A program made the position numbers and the translations under genes. A stretch of DNA of 64,000 nucleotides from Emydura subglobosa (taxonomy: Eukaryota > Chordata > Testudines > Chelidae): positions 54,618,742 through 54,682,741 of the forward strand of contig ML679966.1 in NCBI GenBank assembly GCA_007922225.1, given 5' to 3'. The notes beneath the pieces were generated by a model. That model had not been told where the DNA came from, made no database searches, and was given only the letters and a program-made list of their open reading frames with translations. Positions within the stretch are counted from its first letter, which is position 1; every line of letters begins with the position of its first letter. This document shows, piece by piece, positions 35,498 to 46,129 of this stretch.

Positions 35498-38400
35498 ATG
35501 CCCGGCTCCATCGGGTTCAAGTCATGTGTGGCCTGCTCCAAGGTGTTCCCCGCCAGCGACCCGCATGATCGCTGCCTTAGGTGCCTCGGGGAACAACACT
35601 GAAAGGATAAGTGCCGCATTTGCAAATCATTCAAACCCCGCACTCAAAAGGACAGAGATGCTCGCCTCCGGGCGATCTTGATGGAGTCGGCACTTCGACC
35701 CGACTCGGAGCCCTCCAGATCACCAACGGCACTGAGCATCTCGTCGGTGCTCAGCGCTCCCTCAGCACTGACATCGACACCACCGGTACCGCTCAAGACG
35801 GCACCGAAGAAGAAAAAACGGCTGGCGGCCGTAACTATGGACTCCCCCCTGCGACTGGTACAGCAGGGGGTGATACAGGAGATGCCCCAGCCACGTGCCG
35901 TTGAGGATGTCCCGGCACCGGCATCTCCTCATAGGGAGCCTCCCCCGACCCCGGGGGGTGGGGGAGCGCCCCTACAAGGGCCGTCGACGCCGGAGGCGTT
36001 TACAGCGGCACGAGCCCTCATGGCCTTGCCTACGCCTCCGTCCCCCCCTCGGCCAAGGGCCTCGGGGACAGCGTCTCGGGGTAAGCCCGTGCTGGGCTAC
36101 TCCAGTGGGAGGAGGAGACGGGACTAGGTGTCTCCCCCCAGACGGTCGGGGAGAGGGAGAGCAACATCCTCCCCTCCCAGCTCCGACCATGAGTCGTAGA
36201 GCTCCTCCAAGACATGGCACCGGGCGTGCTCTGGAGGTTCCCGGGAGAGCTCCGCATCCAAAAGAAGATCTTCGGAGCCCCGGCACCGGTCAACGCTGCA
36301 GGGAAAGACCCGGACGAAAGAGTCACGGCACCACTCCCGCTCGTCTTCGGGCTCCCAGCACCGACCTTCACCGACGCTGGGCGCCTCGGTGCCGGCAAGA
36401 GATCGTCGTTCCCGATCGTTGGAGCACAGTCCGGTGCGGATCCCGGTGCCCCAGACCCGGCACTGGTCTAGATCCCCGGCTGCGCGCAGAGACAGGCGCC
36501 AATCCCGCTCAGTCAGTGGGCGGCGGGACACTTCGACACTCTGGGCTCGATCGCGTTCCCGGACTCCGAGCCCATCCCGCCCTTCGACACGCGATGCTCC
36601 TACATCGAGCCAGCATCACCCTCCGGCACCGAGGGTACGAGAGCGGTACCGACATACGCGATCGAGATCAGCTAGTCCGGTACGCTCGGAGGCACCGGGA
36701 AAGACATCGGGACACTACCGACGCTCCCGATCCCCGGTACCCAGAGACAGCCCGCGGTACCGAGGTAGATCGAGATCGCCAACGCGTTCTCCGACGCGAT
36801 GTGTGGTACCGAGGGAGGACACAGCACCACATCGGCGCTCCGGAGCCTCGGTACCGAGGGAGGGGCATTACCGCCAACGCTCGAGGTCCCTCTCAGACAG
36901 CCCGGTGCACCATTATCGGCACCGAAGGGTCTCTCAACCCCGTTCCCGCAGCCCGACGTGAGCCCCAGCACCAGGTGTCTCGGCACCGGGGGTCTTTCCG
37001 GTACCACAGGTTAGCCGAGAGAGACGGCGTTCGCGGAGTCCCAGAGGCCATACCAGGAAACATCGCCACAAAACGCGGAGGTACTCGTCTTCCTCCAGCG
37101 ACTCTCCATCACGCCGGCACAGCAAGCGCCGCCACCGCTCCCCCTCGTCGCGCAGCCCATCTCCAGCTAAAGGGCAGCGCAAAAGGAGCCGGAGATCTCC
37201 AAGCCCGGCTCACGCAACCATGGCGCCATACCCGGCACCAGGCCCGGTACCGACATGGGGGCAAGGCCCATGGCAATGGCCTTACTGGGGACCCTGGCCA
37301 CCACAGACAGTACAGGGGACAGGGTCATTCCCCTCATCCTCAAAGCCCCAACCTCCTCCCCCACCTAAGAGCGGATCGCAGGAGGAGCACCCACAAGGGG
37401 ATGACCAGTCGTTGGAGTACGAGTCCGACCCTATGGAGGGGCCATCCACGGATTCCCTACTGCAGTCCTCCTCCTCTTCTCCCCTGATACAACATCCAGG
37501 GACCAGAGGACCCCGCTGCCTGATTTTAAGGCGCACCAAGAGCTCCTGAAAAGGCTGGCAGAAAACCTTAAAATAGATCTCAAGGAGCTCTCGGAGGAGG
37601 AGGACCCCATCTTTGGCATTCCGGCCTCTGCGGGCCCTTCTAGAGTAGCGCTTCCAGTATATGACCGGGTACTGAAACTGGTCAAGCCTATCTGGGAGAC
37701 TCCTGCCTCGGTGGCCCCAACCTCAAAAACGGTGGAGCGGAAATACTATGTACTGCAGCAAGGGTTCGAGTACCTATATAACCACCCAGCCCCGGGCACC
37801 TTGGTTGTGGACGCCGTTAATCAGAGAGAACGGCAGGGTGCCCAGGCTAATACTCCCAAAAACAAGGAGTATAAGAAATTAGACCTTTTCGGGAGGAAGG
37901 TTTACTCGACCGCTGCTCTCCAGCTCCGCATAGCGAACCACCAGGCTCTTTTGGGGCGTTTATAATTTAAACCTATAATCATCGCTCCAGAGATTTACAT
38001 CAGCCCTACCTCAAGACCTCGCACTGATTTTACCACCTTGCTCCAGGAGGGGTCAACTGTCGGAGGAGCTACGATGCAGTCTGCCAGCGACGCTACAGAT
38101 GCGGCGGGTAGAGCCATGGCATCCGGCATAGTTATGCGCCGATCGTCCTGGCTGCAGTCCTCAGGCCTCTCAACCGAGGTACAACAGGCAATTCAAGATC
38201 TGCCCTTTGATGGTACAGGCCTGTTCTCGGACAAGACTGACAGTAAACTACACGCCCTGAAGGACTCGAGGGCCACCCTGAGATCATTGGGTCTGTATGT
38301 ACCTCAAGTGACGAGACGCCAGGGCAAACAACAGCCTCAGAGACAGCAGCAGACTGCTCCTAGGCTACCCCCCCGTCCATCACAACCTAGGAGAGGTCGG

Positions 38401-38541
38401 GACCGGTTCAGACAAACCAACCGCCGAGACGGTCCAGCCCCTGCCAAAGGTTCCCAATCAGGGCCGCGTAAAAACAATAAGCGCCCTTTTTTGATGGGAC
38501 GCTCGAGAGCGGCACCTCTGCCATTCCAACGGCCCTCGTAG
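35498..38541 (+). pseudogene. DIRS ORF1, gag-like protein with Cys pairs and Arg-Ser domain
   Basis: The ATG at 35498 opens a frame with paired cysteines (CVAC, CLRC, then CRIC), a zinc-binding pattern. A stop at 35600 interrupts it, and the same frame continues through 35678-36127. Further stops lie at 36125 and near 36197. Between about 36380 and 37210 it is packed with Arg-Ser dipeptides (RSRSRTPSPSRP, RSRSPTRSPTR), like the RS domains of splicing factors, with another stop at 36959-36961. A frame change just before 37501 leads into a conserved C-terminal region (LPDFKAHQELLKRLAENL; DPIFGIPASAGPSRVALPV). One stop follows at 37963, then a basic Gln/Arg-rich tail ending at 38541. It presumably coats element RNA. 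It overlaps the RT frame by about 60 bases. Confidence 0.85.
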
Positions 38542-40424
38542 CCGATCAGGATCATACCCTTCCCTTCAAAGACAGGCTTCGGCCTTTCCTCCAAGAGCGG
38601 CAGGGCATAACCTCAGACCGCTGGGTGCTAAGTGTGGTGCGGAGAGGTTACGCCTTGCAGCTCTCGGCTTTCCCACCGGATTCCCCCCCTACCCCGTCCC
38701 TCTTCAGGGACCCCTCTCACAAGCAGCTCCTCCTCCAGGAGGTCTGCTCCCTGCTCCGCCTAGGGGCAGTAGAGGAAGTCCCACCTACGGAAAGGGGCAG
38801 GGGGTTTTATTCCTGGTATTTCCTTATCCCCAAGGCAAAGGGAGGCCTCCGGCCTATTCTGGACCTGCGCCGCCTCAACAAGTTCATCAGGCGGCTCAAG
38901 TTCCACATGGTCTCCCTAGCCTCCATCATTCCCATACTGGATCCTGGGGATTGGTATGCCGCTTTCGACTTAAAAGACGCATATTTTCATGTCTATCCTC
39001 CCTGGCCATAGGCGTTTCCTACGGTTCATACTAGCTGGTGGCCACTACCAATTTTCAGCCCTTCCCTTTGGCCTGTCCTCAGCACCCAGGGTCTTCACCA
39101 AGTGCATGGCGGTGGTGGCGGCCTACCTGCAGCGCAGAGGCGTTCAAATTTTCCCCTACCTAGACGATTGGTTACTTCGGGGAAGGTCCAGACTTCATGT
39201 CATAAACAGCTTAGCCCTAACGTGCACGACATGCAACAGACTGGGGCTGCTCATAAACGAGCAGAAATCCACGCTGACCCCAGTACAGCGCATAGAATTC
39301 ATTGGGGCCACCCTAGATGCAGTGCAGGCCAGGGCCTTCCTCCCACAACCCCAGTTCCAAGCTATGACAGCCATCATTTCCGAGCTACAGAGATTCCCCA
39401 CGACAACAGCCAGGCACTGCCTTCAGCTGTTGGGGCACATGGCGGCATGTACATATGTGGTGAGGCTGGCTCGTCTCAGAATCAGGCCCCTGCAGGGGTG
39501 GTTAGCCTCAGTTTATGACACTCTCTGAGCAAGGTAGTCACGGTTCCACCCCAGGTCCTAGCGTCCCTGAACTGATGGACAGACCCGAGACAGATAATGG
39601 AAGGAGTCTCATTTGCAGACATGGTCCCCTCTGTAACACTGATTACAGATGCTTCCGACATCGGGTGGGGTGCCCACATGACCCACGGCCTCAGTACACA
39701 AGGCCAATGGTCAATACAGGAAAGATTGCTCCACATAAACATTCGGGAGCTCCGAGCAGTACTTCTAGCCTGCAAGGTTTTTCTCCGCTTTCTGAAAGGA
39801 AGGGTGGTGCAAGTCCTTACAGACAACACCGCAACGATGTTTTACATCAACAGACAAGGGGGAGCACGCTCCTCGGCCTTGTGCCACGAGGCATTGCAGC
39901 TATGGGACCTCGCGGTGAGGTACGATTTCCATCTGGTTGCGTCTCACCTCCCAGGGGTGAGGAACGACGAGGCAGACCGCCTCAGCAGGTCGTTTTTACC
40001 CCGCCACGAATGGTCACTTCATGGGGAGGTTACAGCGTTTCTCTTCCGCAAGTGGGGAGTTCCCCATCTGGACCTCTTTGCCACACTACAGAACAGAAAA
40101 TGCCCACTATTTTGCTCCCTGCGCGGGCGTGAACAGAACTCCATTTCGGACGCGTTCCTGATACACTGGTCGGGGCCACTACTCTATGCGTTTCCCCCGA
40201 TCCCACTGCTTCCCAAGGTGCTCTTGAAAGTCAAGAGGGACAGAGCAGATATCATCTTGATCGCACCAGCATGGCCGAGACAGCACTGGTACAGTATGCT
40301 GCTCGACCTCTCCATCGCCACACCGCTCCCGAGACACTACGCTCTCCTCTCCCAGGAACAGGGTCGCCTGCTCCACCCAGACCTGGACTCCCTCCACCTG
40401 ATGGCATGGAGGCTCCATGGCTAG
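38481..40424 (+). pseudogene. DIRS ORF2, reverse transcriptase - RNase H - methyltransferase-like
   Basis: The frame opens at 38481, overlapping the end of gag, with no early ATG, as is usual for DIRS. Reverse transcriptase: RWVLSVVRRGYALQL, LRPILDLRRLNKFI, motif A AAFDLKDAYFHV, a frameshift near 38995, LPFGLSSAPRVFTK, and YLDD at 39157-39168. After another frameshift near 39520 and a TGA in the linker comes RNase H: LITDASDIGWGAHM (Asp codon 39648-39650), INIRELRAVLLA and VLTDNTATMFY (Asp codon 39822-39824). The C-terminal DIRS methyltransferase-like domain spans about 40066-40300 (LDLFATLQNRKCPLF, YAFPPIPLLPKVLLK, IAPAWPRQHW). Intact copies would copy RNA to DNA in the usual rolling, circle-forming way of this order. 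Confidence 0.92.
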
Positions 40425-41460
40425 CAGAGGGAGAGAGGGCTTGTTCGGAACAAGTCCAGCGCGTCCTGCTGGGAAGCAGGAAACCTTCCACCCAGGTTGT
40501 ATACCGGGCAAAGTGGAGACGTTTCAGTTATTGGGCACAGTCACGTGGCATTTTGCCACTGGACTCAACCATACAGGCCATCCTAGACTATCTCCTACAC
40601 CTAAAAATGCAGGGCCTTGCCCTGGCCTCCCTAAGGGTACATCTGGCGGCCATCTCGGCCTTCCATTGCCCAGTGGAGGGGAGATCTATCTTCTCTCACC
40701 CAATGTCCATTAGGTTTCTCAAGGGTATAGAGAGGCTGTTCCCACAAGTTCGTGAACCTCTGCCTCTCTGGGACTTAAATCAGGTCCTCACTATTCTCAC
40801 AGGTCCCCCCTTCGAGCCTATGGCTACATGCCCACTTCTGGTCCTGTCGTGGAAGGTAGCCTTCCTGGTAGCCATTACATCGGCTAGGAGGGTCTCCGAG
40901 TTAAGAGCCCTAACCTCAGACCCTCCTTATACAGTCTTCTATAAGGATAAAGTGCGACTGAGACCGCACCCGGCCTTCTTGCCTAAGGTGGTGTCCCAGT
41001 TTCATTATAACCAAGATATCTTCCTCCCCGTGTTTTTTCCCAAACCACACGGATCGGAGGAGGAGCGGAGATGGCACTCACTGGACGTCAGGCGAGCCTT
41101 AGCTTTCTACATAGACCAGACCAAGCCGTTCCGGAAGTCCACGCAACTCTTCGTCGCAGTGGCGGACCGCATGAAAGGCTCACCTGTCTCCACCCAGTGC
41201 ATCTCCTCCTGGATCACCACCTGCATCCGCACCTGTTATGAGATGGCAAAGGTACCACTCCCGGGACCGATTACGGCGCACTCAACCAGAGCCAAGCCAC
41301 CTCGGCGGCGTTCCTGGAACGAGTGCCCGTGCAAGATATCTGCAGAGCTACAACCTGGTCATCGGTCCATACCTTCACCTCCCATTACGCCATCGTGCAG
41401 CAGGCAAGAGAGGACGCAGCAGTCGGCAGAGCCGTGCTGAGAAGGGCTTCTCGCAACTGA
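40271..41460 (+). pseudogene. DIRS ORF3, tyrosine recombinase
   Basis: It starts with the ATG at 40271, overlapping ORF2 by about 150 bases. The N-terminal SAM-like core-binding region is visible (STQVVYRAKWRRFSYWAQ; LRVHLAAISAFH). The catalytic domain has the first Arg in ITSARRVSELRAL (codon 206) and HSTR with His 337 and Arg 340. A single-base frameshift just after 41290 follows. In the corrected phase the sequence continues with a conserved AAFLERVPVQDIC stretch and a SHYAI segment carrying the nucleophile Tyr (codon 41386-41388), ending at the TGA 41458-41460. In intact elements it integrates the circular DNA without target duplication. This copy is inactive through the frameshift. Confidence 0.92.
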
Positions 41461-41493
41461 CTCCTTCCCACCACCAAAGGCATGGCTATATAA

Positions 41494-41594
41494 TCACCTA
41501 CATGGAATGCATATGAGCAACTCTCGAAGAGAGAAAACAGGGTTACTTACCAATAACTGTTGTTCTTCGAGATGTGTTGCTCATATCCATTCCA
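41494..41594 (-). repeat. DIRS internal complementary region
   Basis: The left half (41494 to about 41535) is the reverse complement of the element's left end. The right half (about 41535-41594) is the reverse complement of its right end. The whole therefore reads, on the minus strand, as the two ends joined head to tail. In the DIRS replication model this segment templates completion of the ends and circle closure. Confidence 0.93.
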
Positions 41595-41624
41595 AACCCA
41601 CCCTCCGTCCCCACTGTCGGAATC

Positions 41625-41842
41625 GGCAGAAAGAAGGGACTGGGGGCCCGCGTGGTCGGCGGCGCCCTATATACCGCGCTATACGTGCGCCACTCCAGGG
41701 GGCGCCGGGATCGACTGCTGGGGTTGCTAGGGCAAAAAAACTTCCGCAGACTCGTGCACGGGGCGCGCACTCACCTACATGGAATGGATATGAGCAACAC
41801 ATCTCGAAGAACAACAGTTACTGGTAAGTAACCCTGTTTTCT
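41625..41842 (-). repeat. DIRS right inverted terminal repeat with outer extension
   Basis: 41625-41804 mirrors the left repeat. The outer part (about 41805-41842, aacaacagttactggtaagt then aaccctgttttct) has no counterpart at the left end, so the right repeat is about 30 bases longer. The ICR confirms both end sequences independently. Confidence 0.92.
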
Positions 41843-42800
41843 ACCAGCCTGATTACTCCTTGCAGGGCGACACCAACAGCCCTTCCAGTCCCAAGTCTCT
41901 CCTGCAATGTCCAGTCCCTCTGATAGGAACTTTTGTGAGGGTCCAAAGTTCGCAGCCTCCAAAGAGACAGAATATACAATAGCCTGTTAGTTTGCCTGAA
42001 GACCCACACTTCAGTTTAATACACAGTTCTGAGATGTGCTGTGTCATAAAACAAGAGTAAGTTTATTAACAAAATGTAGGTTTAAGTGATTTCAAGTGAA
42101 AGGTCGCAAATATAATAAACAAAATATGTTTTCTAGTGACTAGCAAGTAACTATCTTTGGCTAAGCAATGTCCTTACTTACATCAAGTTATCAATATCCC
42201 TACTCCTCCAGATCAGGGGATCCAACCTTTAGGGTCAAATGGCACTGTACCCTATTGTCTTCTCAGTGATGGATGACAACATGGATATTTGCCTCTGCTT
42301 ATATCTTCCCAAAGTTCTTTGACCCAGTTTCAAGAGGCAGGAAGATTTCCTAGGAGGTGCACTCTCCATCCCTGATCAATATTGTCATCTTTCCCCACTT
42401 GTTCCCCTGATGGCTTTGTTTACCTTTCACGTAAATGTGCTATTCATTGTCTCAGATCACACCTTGCTTAATTGACATTCCAGACAGTTAAGCCTGCAAA
42501 ATAACATTCTTTTGTCTAGGACTGGCTGGGCTTAGGCATTGCCTGCCAAACACTTTCAAGGAACATATTTCCAGCACACACCTACAATTCTTTATACACC
42601 ACGTGTACATACATCATTCAATAATATTAATGATCAGCATGTTACCAGTTTGCCCATGAAACCTTACATGACATCTTTTAGATACAGTTTTGGACAACAG
42701 GGAGTTGATGCAGTGAGTGTGAGGGCAGGCCTGGTGAGTTACGGTATGATGTGCCCTCTGCCAGTTGGCACTGAGGGGCTCCCTGGGTCACAACATTGTT
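41843..42800 (-). mobile_element. Older LTR-like repeat flanking the DIRS element, right part
   Basis: A long non-coding segment with an AATAAAC-type signal on the complement near 42058, then a C/T-rich body, resembles an ERV-type LTR in minus orientation. Its missing left edge would be 35040-35146. Family and exact borders are uncertain. Confidence 0.35.
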
Positions 42801-43229
42801 CCTCTTACATTGGATCATCTGAATTTTTTTATGCTAAAAGTGTAATGTGTCTCTGGTTGCTCTGCTTTAAGCTAAAAGCAGAGGAACTAGCTCAGTGATT
42901 GTTTCAATGTTTAATATTAAGTCATCAGAAATGGCTGTGCCTGATTAATGTCAAACATTTATACATACACTCATGAGCAATAACAAGATCAATGTCAGCC
43001 CTGATGACTAGATGGATGGTTGTTACTTGAGGATTCCATTACAAGAGGGCGTACTAATCAATTTATGTCTACTTTTTAATATGTTACTGCAATCCTGTCT
43101 TTTACCAACATTTGAAAGGACGTTATCTCAACTGTCTGATAAAAAAACAATAAGTAATGTAATCAGACTTTGAATATAGTAAAAGGATATTCTAACTATA
43201 GAGGAAATACATATAGAAATATAGCATAT
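42801..43229. other. Unclassified DNA, no gene seen
   Basis: AT-rich, with no coding region or recognised repeat. Confidence 0.4.
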
Positions 43230-43990
43230 TGTACCTCTGTGATGAACAACTTTTCTTCCAGAAAAAAATCTAGACTGGACTATTTCATTCCTTCTTCTTC
43301 ATCCTTGGCACCCTCATGTGCACAAGGTGTCCACTGTTTTTGCCACGTATGGTGTTGTGCCGTTCTGCTCAGGCTTCTGAATGTCATGTTGATGGATTTG
43401 GCTTCCTTCTTTATTCTGTATAATGTTTCTTTGGGTTGCCCTGTTTTTCTTTTTCCAGGTAGTGTCCATATTATCACGTGCAGTTCAAATCATGTTGGTG
43501 GCAAACTTAAAGCCATGTCCTACCCATCTTCTTATTGTATTTGGTGCTTTAGGTTGGTTTGCTGTACTTAGAATTTCTGGTGTTGCAAGAATTTCTTTCC
43601 AATGGACTCTGAAGATCTTCCCCAGGCATTTATTATGGTATGAGTTGATATGTGTGCTGAGTTTTTGTGGAAGATTTCCATGACTCTGCTCTGTAAAGGA
43701 GGATAGATACAATTTTTAACACCAGCATCACATTTTTGTATCAGTGCCAGTCATACTACTTTTTCCAGATTTTTTCAAACTCATGAAAGTTGTTTGCTGC
43801 TTTTGATATTCATTGCTTGACATCTAGCATGATCTCACCATTGCACATCTCACTCCCTAGATAGCTAAAATGACTTGTTTCTTCATTTACTCTTATGTTA
43901 TTTTTTGGACAGTGATAGACATGTATCTAGTCTTCCCGTTGTTGATGAACAATCCACTGATGGACTTAAGTCATTACATTTTCAACAGCT
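43230..43990 (-). pseudogene. RTE-like LINE, C-terminal part of ORF2
   Basis: Read on the minus strand, this block gives the region after the reverse-transcriptase core of a non-CR1 LINE. It has an INNGKTR-type stretch near 43950, a LYRAESW-like stretch near 43680, then NKCLGKIFRVHWKE, TIRRWVGHGF and GKRKTGQPKETLYR. That order (thumb region, then RRWxGH and GKRxxGxPK) is typical of RTE-type and related endonuclease-reverse transcriptases. It is broken by many stops. It continues the LINE at 46130-46400 and 47490-47830, separated by insertions. Confidence 0.65.
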
Positions 43991-44249
43991 AGAGTATGCT
44001 GTAAGTGTTTTGTGCTTTTACAAAGACCCTGAGGAGCACTAGACATGGCTTAAGAGAGGGGGTTCAAAGGTAGCTTCAAACCACCTAGACACTTTTCCCA
44101 ACTTTGGAACATTTTGGTACTGGGCCAGTCTCTGACATGAGACCAAGCAGCCTGAAGGGTGCTGCAATTTAGGCTAGGTGTCAGAGGTCTTCTTCAGGTC
44201 TTGAAAATAAACTCAGTCAGCTAAATACAAGGTTGAATAGATTCTTTAC

Positions 44250-45715
44250 CATAAGTAGTTAAAACATGTCAGGGACTATTCGTGGTGAAGTGGCCCATTA
44301 ACATTCCTCCAATCATAGGGGGAAAGGGAAGCGGGGGAGATGTCAGCAGGAGGGGGTATTGTTAGTGGGTTACAGATTGTTCTAAAAAGCCAGTATCTGT
44401 ATTCAGTACATGTTTTGTAGTGTCTAGCAAAGTTAAGAATTTAAGATCCCAGGCTTGTCTTTTGAAAGTGTTGTACGGGTTTCCTTTGAGGATGTGGACT
44501 GATAGGTCAGCTGTAGAGTGATTGCTTTGTAAAAAGTGCTCACCCACAGGCGATGTGGTGTTTTGTCTTTTTATCAGTTGCCTGTGTGAGCTCATTTGAG
44601 TGCCATTGATTCTCTGGTTTCACCCACATAGTTGCTATTGGGGCACTTAGTGCACTGGATGAGGTACACTACATGTTGTGATAAGCATGTGTAGAATCCC
44701 TGGATCTTGAAAGGTGTGTTGTGTGTGGGGGAGGATGTTGCTCATTGTAGCAGTGGTGATATGTCTGCAGTTTTGCATCTGTTGTTCTGTCTGGTGCCAC
44801 TTTGAATTGGTGTGTCCTGGTCTGTGGGGAGTTTGCTTCTAATGATGAGGTTGGGGGTGAGGGGTGTTTTAAAGCCAGAAGTGGAGGGTTCAGGAAATAT
44901 ATTTTTCAGGATAAGGTCCCCATTGAATCTGTAGTTGTTACCCCATATGGGTTCTAATATAGGGTAGAAAGTGATAAGTAAGGGTGTGCAGTTCGAGGGT
45001 GTTTTATTTCTATATTGAAATGGACCATTCCATGATGTGATCTACCTCTCTGCTGAAGTCTCCTTGTTTGGTGAAGGCAGTTTTCAGTGTGTTAAGGTGT
45101 ATATTCCAAACTTTCTCCTCAGAGCTTATTCTGTGGTATCTGAGTGTGTGGCTATAGAAGACATATTTTTGGTATGTTTGGGATGGTTACTGTTTCTATG
45201 AAGATAGGTGTGGTGATCCGTGTGTTTCTTCTATGTAGTTGTCTGTAGGGTTCCATTGCTAAAGCTGATTGTGGTGTCCAGGAAGTTGATGTTAATGTGA
45301 TAGTGTTCCAGAGTAGTTTAATGGATGGGTGGTTGTTGAAATGGTGGTGGAAATGTATGAGGGAATTTAAATCATCTGTCCAGCGGATTAAATATCATCA
45401 ATGTATCTCAGGTATATCATTAGTTTCGTGGTGCATTTGTCTAGAAATTCTTCTTCATGGTAGCCCATATTGGCATGCCACAATGGCATATTGAGGTGCC
45501 ACCCTAGTCCCCATGGCTTAGATGAAGTGTTTGTTGTTAAATGTAAAATTGTTATGGGTGAGGATGAAATGGATGAGTTTGCAGCATGTTTGGGGTAGAT
45601 ATCTGAAGGTTGTCCATTGTCTTGTAAATATTTGAGGCAGGCAGTTATGCCATTGTTGCAAGGGATGTTGTTGTTGTATAGGGATGTGTAATGGGGTCTA
45701 TAAGCCCCATTGAGG
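44250..45715 (-). mobile_element. Penelope-like element, degraded
   Basis: On the minus strand the reverse-transcriptase end begins near 45700 with LYNNNIPCNNGITACLKYL. FILTHNNFTFNN-type sequence and GTRVAPQYAI follow near 45500, and a WTDD-containing stretch near 45390 in the zone where the catalytic Asp pair is expected. The 3' part carries a GIY-YIG-type endonuclease region: YLIQCTKCPNSNYVGE (about 44640-44690), then in another frame PVGEHFLQSNHSTADL (44362-44595). This RT-plus-GIY-YIG order defines Penelope-like retroelements (Neptune type resembles it best). Frameshifts and stops throughout show that it is inactive. It lies within the RTE-like LINE. Confidence 0.8.
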
Positions 45716-46129
45716 ACTTAGGCAGGAAGGGGAGCTTTCCCTAACTGCAAACAAAAAGATCTGCCTTGCTCACATGCAACTGCAAGAGCTGCCAATCCTG
45801 AAGGCAGACAACCACAGCTGAACCTTGTGAAGGAGTCAAAACCCAGTATGAATAAGGAAGAGCAATAAAGGAGGAGGAGCCTAAGATTGCAGAGCAGTGA
45901 CAGCTCTGTGCCAGGAAGTCTCCCCAAGCAAGGCAACGTTAGCCCAACAAGGGCAACAACAACCCCAAAGGCTGTCTCCAATTGGGGGGGGGGGGGGGCA
46001 CAAACTTGGACACCTGAGGGCCCAGCAAGGAGTCCAACAGAGACTCCAAAAGGAACTTGTGACAGGATGTGACATTCATGCTGGCAAGGAGTTCTTAGGA
46101 GGTTGTTAATGTTGCAACATTTATTGCAT
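45716..46129. other. Unclassified insert between Penelope-like and RTE-like sequence
   Basis: A moderately GC-rich segment with a 15-G run. A 160-codon minus-strand frame here is Leu/Cys-rich, spans unrelated blocks and shows no family motif, so I do not call it a gene. Confidence 0.4.
45984..45998 (+). repeat. Homopolymer of 15 G
   Basis: Fifteen consecutive G, capable of forming a quadruplex and prone to length error in sequencing. Confidence 0.95.

Larger units (their letters stand above)
35147..41842 (+). mobile_element. DIRS-type tyrosine-recombinase retrotransposon, nearly complete
   Basis: A 6.7-kb element with every hallmark of the DIRS order: inverted (not direct) terminal repeats, an internal complementary region, and gag-like, RT/RNase H/methyltransferase and tyrosine recombinase reading frames. 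It lacks an integrase or a DDE enzyme and has no target-site duplication. Left and right ends share only ttct with the inferred empty site. It is far richer in G+C than its surroundings. All three reading frames are broken by a small number of stops and frameshifts. The two inverted repeats differ at roughly eight of about 165 aligned positions, so this is a moderately old, inactive copy. Confidence 0.96.

Noticed and set aside
36389..36961. RS-rich protein as a host SR splicing factor
   Set aside because: It lies in frame with the DIRS ORF1 start and inside the element. There is no RNA-recognition motif.
35895..37487. 530-codon plus-strand open frame
   Set aside because: It is a shadow of the DIRS gag-like gene in another phase. 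The gag phase shows ordered RS dipeptides, Cys pairs and a conserved C-terminal region, while this one is a featureless Arg/Pro-rich by-product of GC-rich DNA.
40271..41460. Tyrosine recombinase as bacterial or phage contamination
   Set aside because: It is embedded in a vertebrate-type DIRS element with matching inverted repeats and flanked by eukaryotic repeats.
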